Shown: positions 54,437 through 63,604 of the stretch, piece after piece
Layout: each line of letters opens with the position of its first letter
Position numbering within the stretch: position 1 is the stretch's first letter
Made by a program: the position numbers and the translations under genes
Source: Duganella sp. CF402
Lineage (GTDB): Bacteria > Pseudomonadota > Gammaproteobacteria > Burkholderiales > Burkholderiaceae_D
Assembly (NCBI RefSeq): GCF_900109645.1
Contig: NZ_FOBG01000002.1
Span: forward strand, 806,001-870,000
Reading direction: 5' to 3'
DNA length: 64,000 nucleotides
Notes under the pieces: generated by a model
Database searches by the model: none
Told to the model about the DNA's origin: nothing
Seen by the model: the letters and a program-made list of their open reading frames with translations, nothing else

Positions 54437-56728
54437 TTAGCTATTTTGCGACGCCGGTGCTAACTTTAACAGCAAAATCAGCACTGACGCGCCACTTCTA
54501 TCGACATGGTTCTGGATATCGATCCGTCCACCATGTTCTTCGATAATTTTTTTCACCATCGGCAGGCCGAGACCGGTGCCGCGCGCCTTCGAGGTGACGT
54601 ACGGTTCAAACGCGCGCGCCAGGATTTTCGGCGCAAAGCCCGGTCCATTGTCCGAGATCGCCAACCGCACCGCCGTCCGCGTGCCGCCGTCCGCGCCCTG
54701 ATAATGAATGGCTTCGGTGATAACGTCAATGCGTGCTTGCGGTGCGCCGGCCGGCAGCTCGGCCATCGCGTCCTGCGCATTCTGCAGCAGGTTGTGAATC
54801 ACCTGCCGCAGCTGGGTCGGATCGCCCATCACCAGCGGCAGGCCGGCGCCCAGCTGAGGATGAATAATGTCGTTTCCTTCGCCGCTCATGTAGAGGTGCA
54901 GGATCTCGTCGATCAGCGCGTTCAGGTCCAGCGGTTCCAGCACGGCCGGCGGGGTCTTGGCGTAGTCGCGGAAGTCGTCCACCATGCGCTTCATGGCCGC
55001 CACCTGGTTGACGATGGTGGCGGTGCCCTTGTTGAGCAGCTCGACGTCGGCCGGCATCAGCTTGTCCTCGAGCTTCATCTGCATGCGCTCGGCCGACAGC
55101 TGGATCGGCGTCAGCGGATTCTTGATCTCGTGCGCCAGCCGGCGCGCCACTTCGCCCCAGGCGATCGAGCGCTGGGCCGAAATCACGTCGGAGATATCGT
55201 CGAACACCACCAGGTAGCCGCTGCCGCCCTCGACCGGCAGGCGCGAACCGCGCGTCAGCAGGGTCAGGTCGTTGCCCTCGACGCCGATGGCCTGGCGCGG
55301 CACTTCGATCTGGCGCTGCCAGTGCAGGCGCGCGATGTTGCGGCCGGCCGCCGATTGCGCACTCTGCGCCGCAAACGCGGCTACGATGGCGCCGCCGAAT
55401 TCCTGCAAGCCTTCGATTTCGTCGAGCTTCTGGCCGATCATGGTGACGCCGGCCTGCTGCAGGATGCGCTCGACCGAGTCGTTACAGCTAAGCAGGTGGA
55501 AATCATGGTCCAGCACCATCACCCCGGCCGACATATTGGCCAGCACCGACTCCAGGTGGGCCTTGGCGTTTTGCAGCGCGGCGCGGTTGCGCTCGACGGC
55601 GCTGCGGGCGTCCGACAACTGGCGCGTCATGGTGTTGAACGACTGGGTCAGCGTGCCCAGCTCGTCCGAAGTGGCGACGATAGGACGCGGCGACAAATCG
55701 CCCTCGGCCACCGCGCGCGTGCCCTCGGCCAGCAGCAGCAGCGGCTGGGCCAGGTCGCTGGCAATCAGGAAGGCGCTGGCGATGGCGCCAAACACCGCCA
55801 GCAGCAGCGTCAGCGTCAGCGTCACGATGTACATCTTGCGCAGGCCGAGACGGGCGTCGAAGCGCTCCTTGTAGTCGGCGTAGGCGGCGCGGATGGTTTC
55901 GCCGTCGGCCGCCAACTGGGCCGGCGCCAGTTGCAGCAGCTGCAGGTAGCGCGGCGCCAGGTGGGTGCCGTTCGGCTGCACGTGGTCGGGGATGGCCACC
56001 AGCACGCGCAGGCGCAGCTTGTTGACCGCCTCGGCCGGCAGCGGTGCGTTGACCAGGTCGCTGTGCAGCTCGTTGCCGCCCTCGGGCGCGCCGTAGACGT
56101 CGTCCTTGCGCACCTTGGCCATCATGTCGCGGGTCGGCAGGTCGGCGCTGAGGTTGCTGGTGCGGCTGGCGCGGGCGCTCACCACCAGTCCGCCTTCGGC
56201 GTCGACGATGATAGCGTTCTGCATGCCGGTCTGGCTCTTGACCACCGCCGCCAGCGTGGCGCGCTCGGTGCCGAACGGGCGGTCGGCCAGCTCCTGCACG
56301 GTGCGGTTGGCCACCACGGTCAGCTCGCCCACCGCACGGTCGAGGCCGGCGCGGCTCAGGTTGATGCCCGATTCCAGCGCCTCTTCCACCGGCACGTTGA
56401 ACCACGAGTCAATCGAATGGGAAACGAACAGCACCGAGACCACGAAGATCACCAGCCCCGGCAGCACGCCGATGGCGGCAAACAGCAGCACCAGCCGGGT
56501 CATCAGCTTGGAGCCGAACTTGCCGGCCTTGAAGCGGGCGTACAGGCGGAACAGGGACACTGCCACCAGCAGCAGCAGCGCCACCGCCACCGCCGCGTTC
56601 AGGCCCAGCAGCCAGCCATAGTAGCGGTCGAAAATGCCGGAATTGTCGGAGGCCGAGGCCAGCAGGAACAGCAGGATACTGACGATGCCGCCGCCAACGA
56701 CAGAAAAATACCGCAGGGCCGTCTTCAC
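54437..56728 (-). CDS. NtrY-like sensor histidine kinase
   Basis: A 763-residue kinase. Three N-terminal helices are visible (about 10-27, 42-62 and 78-102). A periplasmic region, a fourth helix (about 305-330), HAMP and PAS ('VLANMSAGVMVLDHDFHLLSCNDSVERIL') follow. HisKA has phospho-acceptor H533 in LAHEIKNPLTP, and HATPase_c has 'ISDNGPGFAPKI' and 'TGLGLPMVKKIIEEHGG'. The GTG start follows the DUF4390 stop without a gap. The layout matches NtrY, which senses nitrogen or redox state elsewhere. Confidence 0.9.
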   Translation of the reverse strand: MKTALRYFSVVGGGIVSILLFLLASASDNSGIFDRYYGWLLGLNAAVAVALLLLVAVSLFRLYARFKAGKFGSKLMTRLVLLFAAIGVLPGLVIFVVSVLFVSHSIDSWFNVPVEEALESGINLSRAGLDRAVGELTVVANRTVQELADRPFGTERATLAAVVKSQTGMQNAIIVDAEGGLVVSARASRTSNLSADLPTRDMMAKVRKDDVYGAPEGGNELHSDLVNAPLPAEAVNKLRLRVLVAIPDHVQPNGTHLAPRYLQLLQLAPAQLAADGETIRAAYADYKERFDARLGLRKMYIVTLTLTLLLAVFGAIASAFLIASDLAQPLLLLAEGTRAVAEGDLSPRPIVATSDELGTLTQSFNTMTRQLSDARSAVERNRAALQNAKAHLESVLANMSAGVMVLDHDFHLLSCNDSVERILQQAGVTMIGQKLDEIEGLQEFGGAIVAAFAAQSAQSAAGRNIARLHWQRQIEVPRQAIGVEGNDLTLLTRGSRLPVEGGSGYLVVFDDISDVISAQRSIAWGEVARRLAHEIKNPLTPIQLSAERMQMKLEDKLMPADVELLNKGTATIVNQVAAMKRMVDDFRDYAKTPPAVLEPLDLNALIDEILHLYMSGEGNDIIHPQLGAGLPLVMGDPTQLRQVIHNLLQNAQDAMAELPAGAPQARIDVITEAIHYQGADGGTRTAVRLAISDNGPGFAPKILARAFEPYVTSKARGTGLGLPMVKKIIEEHGGRIDIQNHVDRSGASVLILLLKLAPASQNS

Positions 56729-57328
56729 TTACTCGGCCCTGTACTGGAAGGACTTCTTGTCGGACGCCAGGCGCCACTCGTTGTTGTTCAGGGCATTGAC
56801 CTTGAGCGGCTTGGGCACGTAGTTGGGATCCAGCCCCATGCTCAGCTTGACGTTGTAGGTTTCGCCGAGCTTGAGCGCGCCGCGCGCGGCCACCAGCCAG
56901 CGGTTGGGGCGGCGGATCAGGAACAAGGCGTCCTCCAGCGAGGAGAAGCTCTGGTGCACGCTGCCGCTGACGGCCACGTTGTACTGGCGCGTCAGCACGT
57001 TGTAGGACAGGCTGACGGTCTGGCGTGCGGTGATGGCTTTTTCATCGAACCAGTACCAGCGCGGGCGGGTGAATTCGATTTCGGTATAGAAGTAGAGGGT
57101 CTTGCCGTACTGCAGGGCGTCTTCCATCTCGTGGCTCAGTTCAAAGCCATAAGTGGCCGAGAGGCGGTAGCCGTCCTCGGTCGCCTCGACCAGCGCGCGA
57201 CGGATTTCCACGCCTTCGGCGGCATGCGACAGCTGCGGCAGCAAGGCCAGCAGCATCAGCAGGGAACCGATCAGGCGTCGAAAAAATCGTAATGTCACGT
57301 GTGGGCCGGTACTCAAGAGGTTACGCAT
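56729..57328 (-). CDS. DUF4390 family exported protein
   Basis: A 199-residue protein. The start at 57328 overlaps the rsmB stop (ATGCGTAA) and precedes a hydrophobic signal segment (LIGSLLMLLALLPQLSHA). The mature domain has 'YRLSATYGFELSHEMEDALQYG' and 'TRPRWYWFDEK', typical of DUF4390. It is consistently found between rsmB and an ntrY-like kinase in betaproteobacteria, which hints at a role in signalling at the envelope (inference). Confidence 0.88.
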   Translation of the reverse strand: MRNLLSTGPHVTLRFFRRLIGSLLMLLALLPQLSHAAEGVEIRRALVEATEDGYRLSATYGFELSHEMEDALQYGKTLYFYTEIEFTRPRWYWFDEKAITARQTVSLSYNVLTRQYNVAVSGSVHQSFSSLEDALFLIRRPNRWLVAARGALKLGETYNVKLSMGLDPNYVPKPLKVNALNNNEWRLASDKKSFQYRAE

Positions 57329-58730
57329 TTTTCTCAAACAGCGCGTAGAACAAACCATCGTGATCCTGCCCGGAGCCGCCGGCGGGGAGCAATTGGCCGG
57401 GCGCATCCAGTCGGACAGCCTTGTTGCGTACTGCAAAAGCGGCCGCCTGCGCCTCGGATTCCTGCGGCCACAAGGAACATGTCACGAATAGCAATTTACC
57501 ACCCGGTGCCAGCATCTGCCAAAGGTTGTCGAGGATTTTGCCGGAAAGTGTTGCAAGTTGGAGCGTGTCGCCCTTGCGGCGCAGCCAGCGGATATCCGGG
57601 TGGCGGCGCACGATGCCGGAGGCGGTGCACGGCACGTCGGCAAGAATGCGGTCGAATTGTTGACCATCCCACCAGTCATTGTTTTGGGCGTCGGCCGGCT
57701 TCAGCGTGGCTTGCAATTGCAAGCGCTCGAGGTTTTCGCCGACGCGGGCCAGACGCTTGGCGTCGGCGTCCAGCGCGATCACCTGGGCGTCGGCCAGCTC
57801 CAGGATGTGGCAGGTCTTGCCGCCCGGCGCGGCGCAGGCGTCCAGCACGCGCATGCCGTCTTTTACGTCCAGCAGCGGCGCGGCCAGCTGGGCGCCGGCG
57901 TCCTGCACCGACACCAGGCCCTCGGCGAAGCCCGGAATCAGCTGCACGCCGACCGGCTTGGCCAGCCGCACGGCGTACGGGCCGATCTGGGTGGCGGCCA
58001 TGCCGGCGTCGGCCAGCTTGGCAAGGTACTGTTCCATCGTGGTCTTGCGGGCGTTGATGCGCAGGGTCAGCGGCGGCGCGGTGTTACCGGTGGCCAGCAC
58101 GCCCTGCCAATCTTGCGGCCAGGCGCTCTTGACGGCGTCGATCCACCACTGTGGATAGTTCCATTTTGCTACCGGTTGCAGCAGGGCTGCGTCCAGCAGC
58201 GCCTTGCGCTCGCGCAGGAAACGGCGCAGCACGGCGTTGACCATGCCCTTGGCGCGGGCGGTGTCCGGGTGGGCGTCGGCGGCAGTTACGGTCTGGTCGA
58301 CCACGGTGAATTCTTCATACGGCGGCGTGTCGTCCGGGGCCGTCATCAGCGCCAGCGCGCAGGACAGCAGCGCGCCGACCAGTGGTTCCGGCGCTTTGGG
58401 GGCCATCAGGGCGATCAGCGCTTCGCTCTGGCCCAGCTGGCGCATGGCGCGGTAGGCGATGTCCTGCATGGCGCCGCGCGCCTGCGGCGTGGCGTCCTGG
58501 CGGGCCCAGACCTGGGCCAGCGCCTGCGGCAAATTAGTGCCGGTCTTGACCTGCGCGACGGCGCTGGCGGCGCCGATCAGGCTGAAAGCCAGCGAATCGG
58601 GCTTGAGGTTGGTCTGGAAACTGGTCTGCAACGCTGGTTTCAGGTCGCGCGCATGGCTGGCGCGCAGTTTCGGCGCGGCCGGCTTGGACTTGACGGGCGA
58701 CTTCAAAGAGAGCGTTGGACGCTTGTTCAT
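57321..58730 (-). CDS. rsmB: 16S rRNA (cytosine-967-C5) methyltransferase
   Basis: A 469-residue enzyme. A basic N-terminal extension (about 1-45) precedes the NusB-like domain. The SAM-binding motif I 'VLDACAAPGGKTCHILEL', motif IV 'DVPCTASGIVRRHPDIRWLRR' and the nucleophile C418 in VTCSLWPQES follow. It is first gene of a minus-strand cluster rsmB-DUF4390-kinase-regulator with overlapping or abutting junctions. Confidence 0.95.
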   Translation of the reverse strand: MNKRPTLSLKSPVKSKPAAPKLRASHARDLKPALQTSFQTNLKPDSLAFSLIGAASAVAQVKTGTNLPQALAQVWARQDATPQARGAMQDIAYRAMRQLGQSEALIALMAPKAPEPLVGALLSCALALMTAPDDTPPYEEFTVVDQTVTAADAHPDTARAKGMVNAVLRRFLRERKALLDAALLQPVAKWNYPQWWIDAVKSAWPQDWQGVLATGNTAPPLTLRINARKTTMEQYLAKLADAGMAATQIGPYAVRLAKPVGVQLIPGFAEGLVSVQDAGAQLAAPLLDVKDGMRVLDACAAPGGKTCHILELADAQVIALDADAKRLARVGENLERLQLQATLKPADAQNNDWWDGQQFDRILADVPCTASGIVRRHPDIRWLRRKGDTLQLATLSGKILDNLWQMLAPGGKLLFVTCSLWPQESEAQAAAFAVRNKAVRLDAPGQLLPAGGSGQDHDGLFYALFEKNA

Positions 58731-58921
58731 ATGCTAATTCCGGAGTGGGTGACGGCTGTGATCGCGCAGTATACAGCAGCGCCTATGACAAGGCGATTAC
58801 GACATATGTAAACACTTGTATCCGTCCCAGCGCCGTTCGCTGGTCAACACAGTATAATTACCGCTGTTTGGCCGGCGCCGACGCGCCCGCCGTTTCCACT
58901 ATCTGATGAATTTTTAAGCGC

Positions 58922-60631
58922 ATGTTAGCCCAACAAAAACAAGACATTACCGCCCTGTTCCAGGCCGCCCTCGCCCCTATCCTCGCCGGCACCGAAGTGG
59001 TGGCCAACGTCGTGCTGGAGCGACCACGCGACCCGTCGCACGGCGATGTGGCTTGTAATATCGCCATGCAGCTGGCCAAGCAGCTGAAAATGAACCCGCG
59101 CGAACTGGCCACCAAAGTGGTCGACGCGGTGCTGGCCAACCCGGCCCGCAACGGCCTGGTCGACAGCGCCGACATCGCCGGCCCGGGCTTCATCAACCTG
59201 CGCGTCAGCGCCGCCTCGAAACAGGCCGTGGTCAAGACTGTGCTGGCGCAGGGCGCCGCCTTCGGCTCCGGCGACGCCGGCGCCGGCAAGAAAGTCATCA
59301 TCGAATTCGTCTCGGCCAACCCGACCGGTCCGCTGCACGTGGGCCACGGCCGCCAGGCCGCGCTGGGCGACGCCCTGTCCTCGCTGTTCGTCTCGCAAGG
59401 CTACGACGTCACCCGCGAGTTCTACTACAACGACGCCGGCGTGCAGATCCAGACCCTGGCCAACTCGGTGCAAGCGCGCCTGCGCGGCTACAAGCCAGGC
59501 GATGCCGAATGGCCGGAATCGGCCTACAACGGCGACTACATCGCCGATATCGCCGAAGACTTCAAAGCCAAAAAGACCGTGTCGGCCTCCGACGGTTCGC
59601 CAGCCACCGCCTCGGGCGATGTGGAAGACATCGAATCGATCCGCGCCTTCGCCGTGACCTACCTGCGCAATGAGCAGGACATCGACCTGCAAGCCTTCGG
59701 CGTCAAGTTCGACAACTACTACCTCGAGTCCTCGCTGTACTCGGACGGCAAGGTCGATGCCGCCGTCGACATGCTGAACAAGTCCGGCAAGACCTACGAA
59801 GAAGAAGGCGCGCTGTGGCTGCGCACCGAGGACTACGGCGACGACAAGAACCGCGTGATGCGCAAGAAGGACGGCACCTACACCTACTTCGTGCCGGACG
59901 TGGCCTACCACATCGTCAAGTTCCAGCGCGGCTTCCAGCAGGCCATCAACGTGCAGGGCTCCGACCACCACGGCACCATCGCCCGCGTGCGCGCCGGTCT
60001 GCAGGCGGTCAACGTCGGCATTCCGCAAGGCTTCCCGGACTACGTGCTGCACAAGATGGTCACCGTGATGAAAGGCGGCGAAGAGGTCAAGATCTCCAAG
60101 CGCGCCGGCTCCTACGTCACCGTGCGCGACCTGATCGAATGGTCGGGCGGCGGCGACATCACCAAGGGCCGCGACGCCGTGCGCTTCTTCCTGATCTCGC
60201 GCAAAGCCGACACCGAATTCGTGTTCGATGTCGACGTCGCGCTGAAAACCTCGGACGAGAATCCGGTCTATTACGTGCAGTACGCCCACGCGCGTATCTG
60301 CCGCATGCTGGAACAGTGGACCGGCGACGAAGCGTCGCTGGCGAACGTCGACCTGTCGCCGCTGACCGCGCCGACCGAAGCGGCCCTGCTGGCAACGCTG
60401 GCCGCTTATCCGGAAACGCTGGCACGCGCGCAAACGGAACTGGGCCCGCACCAGATCGCGTTCTACCTGCGCGACCTGGCCGCCAACCTGCACAGCTTCT
60501 ACTTCGCCGAGCGCGTGCTGGTCGACGACGAGGCGCTGAAGGCAGCGCGTATCGCCCTGATGGTCGCCACCCGCCAGGTGCTGCGCAACGGCCTGGCGCT
60601 GATCGGCGTTTCGGCTCCCAACAAAATGTAA
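58922..60631 (+). CDS. argS: Arginyl-tRNA synthetase
   Basis: A 569-residue class I synthetase. The N-terminal Add-1 domain (about 1-105) binds the tRNA elbow. The HIGH motif is HVGH in 'PTGPLHVGHGRQA', the KMSKS-like loop is 'KISKRAGSYVT', and the DALR anticodon-binding domain closes the protein ('RDLAANLHSFYFAERVL'). The 190 bases before it, divergent from rsmB, contain no gene; no T-box or leader peptide was recognised. Confidence 0.97.
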   Translation: MLAQQKQDITALFQAALAPILAGTEVVANVVLERPRDPSHGDVACNIAMQLAKQLKMNPRELATKVVDAVLANPARNGLVDSADIAGPGFINLRVSAASKQAVVKTVLAQGAAFGSGDAGAGKKVIIEFVSANPTGPLHVGHGRQAALGDALSSLFVSQGYDVTREFYYNDAGVQIQTLANSVQARLRGYKPGDAEWPESAYNGDYIADIAEDFKAKKTVSASDGSPATASGDVEDIESIRAFAVTYLRNEQDIDLQAFGVKFDNYYLESSLYSDGKVDAAVDMLNKSGKTYEEEGALWLRTEDYGDDKNRVMRKKDGTYTYFVPDVAYHIVKFQRGFQQAINVQGSDHHGTIARVRAGLQAVNVGIPQGFPDYVLHKMVTVMKGGEEVKISKRAGSYVTVRDLIEWSGGGDITKGRDAVRFFLISRKADTEFVFDVDVALKTSDENPVYYVQYAHARICRMLEQWTGDEASLANVDLSPLTAPTEAALLATLAAYPETLARAQTELGPHQIAFYLRDLAANLHSFYFAERVLVDDEALKAARIALMVATRQVLRNGLALIGVSAPNKM

Positions 60632-60652
60632 TTGCGAAGGACATCCCGCACA

Positions 60653-61345
60653 ATGAATTTCCGCTCCAGCTTTACACCGCGTACGCAACAGCAAGGCAAC
60701 ACCTTCATCGGCATCGTTATCGGCCTGGTCATCGGCCTCAGTATCGCTGTCGTCGTGGCGCTGATGATTACCAAGGGCTCGACCCCGTTCACGGACAAGG
60801 GCCATCCGGGCAAGGCGGCGGAACCAACGGCGGGACAAGTCGCCGATCCTAACAAGCCGCTGTACGGCAACAAGGACGCGGCGCGCGAGGCGGCCAAGGA
60901 CTTCGCGCGTGACCAGGCAGCGCCAGCACCAGCTGCACCGGCGGCGCCTGCCGCACCGGCCAAGCCTGCGGCCGACCAGCTGCAGGCCGTGGTCGACAAG
61001 ATCCAGGGCACGCCGGCCAAGCCGGCCGCCGTGCCGAACGCCGCCAACATCACGCCGCAGCCGGCCGCGAAAGCGCCTGCCGCAGCCGATGCTGCAGCCG
61101 GCGACGACAAGTTCACCTACTATCTGCAAGCCGGCGCCTTCCGCGAAGTGGCCGACGCCGAAAGCGCGCGCGCCAAGCTGGCCTTGCTCGGCTTTGAAGC
61201 CAACATCTCGGACCGCTCGACCGACACCGGCGTACTGCATCGTGTACGCACCGGCCCTTACAACTCGGTCGAAGCCATGAACAAGGCCCGCAGCAAACTG
61301 TCCGAAAACGGCATCGACGTTGCCGTCGTTCGCAATCAAAAATAA
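60653..61345 (+). CDS. SPOR domain membrane protein
   Basis: A 230-residue bitopic protein, FtsN-like in layout. It has a short cytoplasmic N-terminus, one membrane helix (about 22-44), a long Ala/Pro/Lys-rich periplasmic linker, and a C-terminal SPOR domain (about 150-228, 'FTYYLQAGAFREVADAESARAKLALLGFEANI') that binds denuded septal peptidoglycan. The ATG at 60653 is the first after AAGGA. It is co-directional with argS and dsbA, a common order in betaproteobacteria. Confidence 0.9.
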   Translation: MNFRSSFTPRTQQQGNTFIGIVIGLVIGLSIAVVVALMITKGSTPFTDKGHPGKAAEPTAGQVADPNKPLYGNKDAAREAAKDFARDQAAPAPAAPAAPAAPAKPAADQLQAVVDKIQGTPAKPAAVPNAANITPQPAAKAPAAADAAAGDDKFTYYLQAGAFREVADAESARAKLALLGFEANISDRSTDTGVLHRVRTGPYNSVEAMNKARSKLSENGIDVAVVRNQK

Positions 61346-61354
61346 GGAGTAGCG

Positions 61355-62038
61355 ATGCGTTCCCTGAAATCCGCCCTGACCGTTATTGCGCTGAGCGTGA
61401 CTGCGCTGACTGCGATGACCGCCCTGGCCTCCCCTGCCGATCCAAAGAACGGCGTGGAGTACAAGACGCTGGCCGCGCCGCAGCCGGTCGACAGCGGCAA
61501 GAAAGTCGAAATCATCGAGTTCTTCGACTACGCCTGCCCGCACTGCGCCGCCTTCGACGAATCGCTCAACGCATGGGTGAGAAAACAGGGCGACAACATC
61601 GTCTTCAAACGCATGCACATCTCGCGTCCCGGCACTGATCTGCCGCAGGAAAAAATGTACTTCACGCTGGAAGCGATGGGCGTCCTGACGCCTGAACTGC
61701 ACACCAAGGCCTTCAACGAAATCCACGTCAACCGCAATCGCCTGAACCGCGACGACCAGGTGTTCGAGTTCATCGCCAAGCAAGGCATCGACAAGCAGAA
61801 ATTCATCGACACCTATCGCGGTTTCGGCGTGGCCGGCCGCGTGCGCAAGTCGATCGCCATGATGGATGCCTACAACGTCGATTCGTGGCCGCTGCTGGCC
61901 GTCGACGGCAAGTACCTGACCTCCCCAACGATGGCCGACGCCGGCGTCAACGCCGCCAAGAACGAAGCCGAGTTGCACGGCGAAGTCACGCAGGTGCTCG
62001 ACGTACTGGTCGTCAAGGCCAAGGCAGAGAAGAAGTAA
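61355..62038 (+). CDS. dsbA: Thiol:disulfide interchange protein DsbA
   Basis: A 227-residue periplasmic oxidase. It has a signal peptide (about 1-26, ending ALAS), the active site C61-P-H-C64 in 'FDYACPHCAAF', a helical insertion and the cis-proline loop, here 'VDSWPLLAV' where most DsbA read V-x-x-T/V-P. AAGGAG lies 6 bases before the ATG. It introduces disulfides into exported proteins; the DsbB partner is not in the window. Confidence 0.93.
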   Translation: MRSLKSALTVIALSVTALTAMTALASPADPKNGVEYKTLAAPQPVDSGKKVEIIEFFDYACPHCAAFDESLNAWVRKQGDNIVFKRMHISRPGTDLPQEKMYFTLEAMGVLTPELHTKAFNEIHVNRNRLNRDDQVFEFIAKQGIDKQKFIDTYRGFGVAGRVRKSIAMMDAYNVDSWPLLAVDGKYLTSPTMADAGVNAAKNEAELHGEVTQVLDVLVVKAKAEKK

Positions 62039-62040
62039 GC

Positions 62041-62823
62041 ATGACGCCTTTGCGCGTCTTCATCACCGGCGCCTCCAGCGGCATCGGCGCCGCGCTGGCC
62101 AGCCAGTATGCGGCGCAAGGCGCCACGCTAGGCTTGCTGGCCCGGCGCGGCGAATCGCTCGCCGCCCTGATCGCCACGCTCCCCAACCCACAACTGCACC
62201 GCGCCTATGCGGTTGATGTGCGTGACCACGCCGCCATCAATGTGGCCGCGCAAGCCTTCCTCGACTACGCCGGCGGCGTCGATGTGGTGATCGCCAACGC
62301 CGGTATCTCGGTCGGCACGCTGACCGAATATGCCGAAGACATTCCGGTGTTCGCCGACATCATCGCCACCAATGTGGTGGCCACCGCCGCCACTTTCGCT
62401 CCCTTCATCACCGCCATGCGCGCGCAGCGCACACCGGGACGACTGGTCGGCATCGGCAGCGTGGCCGGCATACGCGGCCTGCCCGGCGCGGAAGCCTACA
62501 GCGCGTCCAAGGCCGCCGTCATCAGCTACTGCGAATCGCTGCGGCTGGAGATGAAACCGCACGGCATCCGCGTGGTCACCATCTGCCCTGGCTACATCGA
62601 CACGCCGATGACGCAAAAGAATCCGTATCCGATGCCATTCCTGATGGCGCCCGAAAAATTTGCCGCCGCCGCAGCGGGCGTGATCGCCGCAGGACGCAGC
62701 TACGCCGTCATCCCGTGGCAGATGGGCATCGTCGCCAAAGTGCTGCGCATGCTGCCGAATGTGGTCTACGACTGGGCCTTCGGCAAGGCGCCGCACAAAC
62801 CACGCAAGAAGCACCATGAGTAA
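62041..62823 (+). CDS. Short-chain dehydrogenase/reductase
   Basis: A 260-residue SDR with TGASSGIG (9-16), 'VIANAGIS' and the catalytic S/YxxxK set ('GIGSVAG' and 'AYSASKAAVISY'). The start is 2 bases after the dsbA stop. A basic tail (KPRKKHH) ends the protein, and a hydrophobic stretch near 'AVIPWQMGIVAKVLRML' could associate with the membrane. It overlaps birA by 8 bases. The substrate is unknown. Confidence 0.9.
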   Translation: MTPLRVFITGASSGIGAALASQYAAQGATLGLLARRGESLAALIATLPNPQLHRAYAVDVRDHAAINVAAQAFLDYAGGVDVVIANAGISVGTLTEYAEDIPVFADIIATNVVATAATFAPFITAMRAQRTPGRLVGIGSVAGIRGLPGAEAYSASKAAVISYCESLRLEMKPHGIRVVTICPGYIDTPMTQKNPYPMPFLMAPEKFAAAAAGVIAAGRSYAVIPWQMGIVAKVLRMLPNVVYDWAFGKAPHKPRKKHHE

Positions 62824-63604
62824 TCTGTCGGCATCCGCCATCACATCGCACTGCGCCACCTCCGCCAGCCACGTGGCGATTGAAGTCGTCGCCGAAACCG
62901 GCTCCACCAATGCCGACCTGCTGGCGCGCATCGACACGTTGCAAGGCCAAACGCTGCGCATCGCTGAAAACCAAACCGCAGGCCGTGGCCGCGCCGGCCG
63001 TTCGTGGCTGTCCAAGCCCGGCGCCGCGCTGATGTTCTCGCTGGCGTGGCGCTTCAAAGGCCCGCTGCACAAGCTGACCGGCCTGCCGATGGCGGTGGGC
63101 GTGGCGCTGGCCGAAACCATTACCTCGCTGGGCGTGCCGGTGCAGATTAAATGGCCCAACGACTTGCTGCGCGACGGCGCCAAGCTGGCCGGCATCCTGG
63201 TCGAAACACAGAAGACCGAAGACGCCATCTGGGCCGTCATCGGCTGCGGCATCAACCTGCTGATGCCGGACGAACTGGAAGCGGCCATCGGCCGCGAAGT
63301 GGCAAGCGCGCCGTGGCTGGCGCAAATGGACCGCAACCAGCTGATGGCCGCGCTGCTCAGCCGCCTGGCCGCCGTGCTGGAAGAATTCGACGACACCGGC
63401 TTCGCGCCATTCGTCGAACGCTGGAACGCGCTGCATGCATGGCAAGGCAAGGACGTGGTCCTGCTGGACGACGGCGCCGTGCTGCAGCAAGGCCGCGCCG
63501 CCGGAGTGGACGCCATCGGCCGCCTGCTGCTGGACACCGACCAAGGCCGGGTAGAAATCCTGTCCGGCGACGTTTCGCTGCGACTTTCTGGAGCACCAAC
63601 ATGA
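62816..63604 (+). CDS. birA: Biotin-[acetyl-CoA-carboxylase] ligase (monofunctional)
   Basis: A 262-residue class I biotin protein ligase. The biotinyl-AMP site 'GRGRAGRSW' and 'IKWPNDLL' are present, with a small C-terminal beta domain. The N-terminal winged helix that makes E. coli BirA a repressor is missing, so it should act only as an enzyme. The ATG at 62816 lies inside the SDR end; its own stop overlaps coaX (ATGA). Confidence 0.93.
   Translation: MSNLSASAITSHCATSASHVAIEVVAETGSTNADLLARIDTLQGQTLRIAENQTAGRGRAGRSWLSKPGAALMFSLAWRFKGPLHKLTGLPMAVGVALAETITSLGVPVQIKWPNDLLRDGAKLAGILVETQKTEDAIWAVIGCGINLLMPDELEAAIGREVASAPWLAQMDRNQLMAALLSRLAAVLEEFDDTGFAPFVERWNALHAWQGKDVVLLDDGAVLQQGRAAGVDAIGRLLLDTDQGRVEILSGDVSLRLSGAPT

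Noticed and set aside
54506..57292. Open frame of about 930 codons on the plus strand opposite the histidine kinase gene
   Set aside because: It is rich in Arg, Gln, His and Gly with no domain, and opposite a clear kinase gene.
58925..61978. Open frame of about 1000 codons on the minus strand opposite argS, the SPOR gene and dsbA
   Set aside because: The plus-strand genes are unmistakable. The antisense frame has no motifs and an artefactual composition typical of high-GC shadows.
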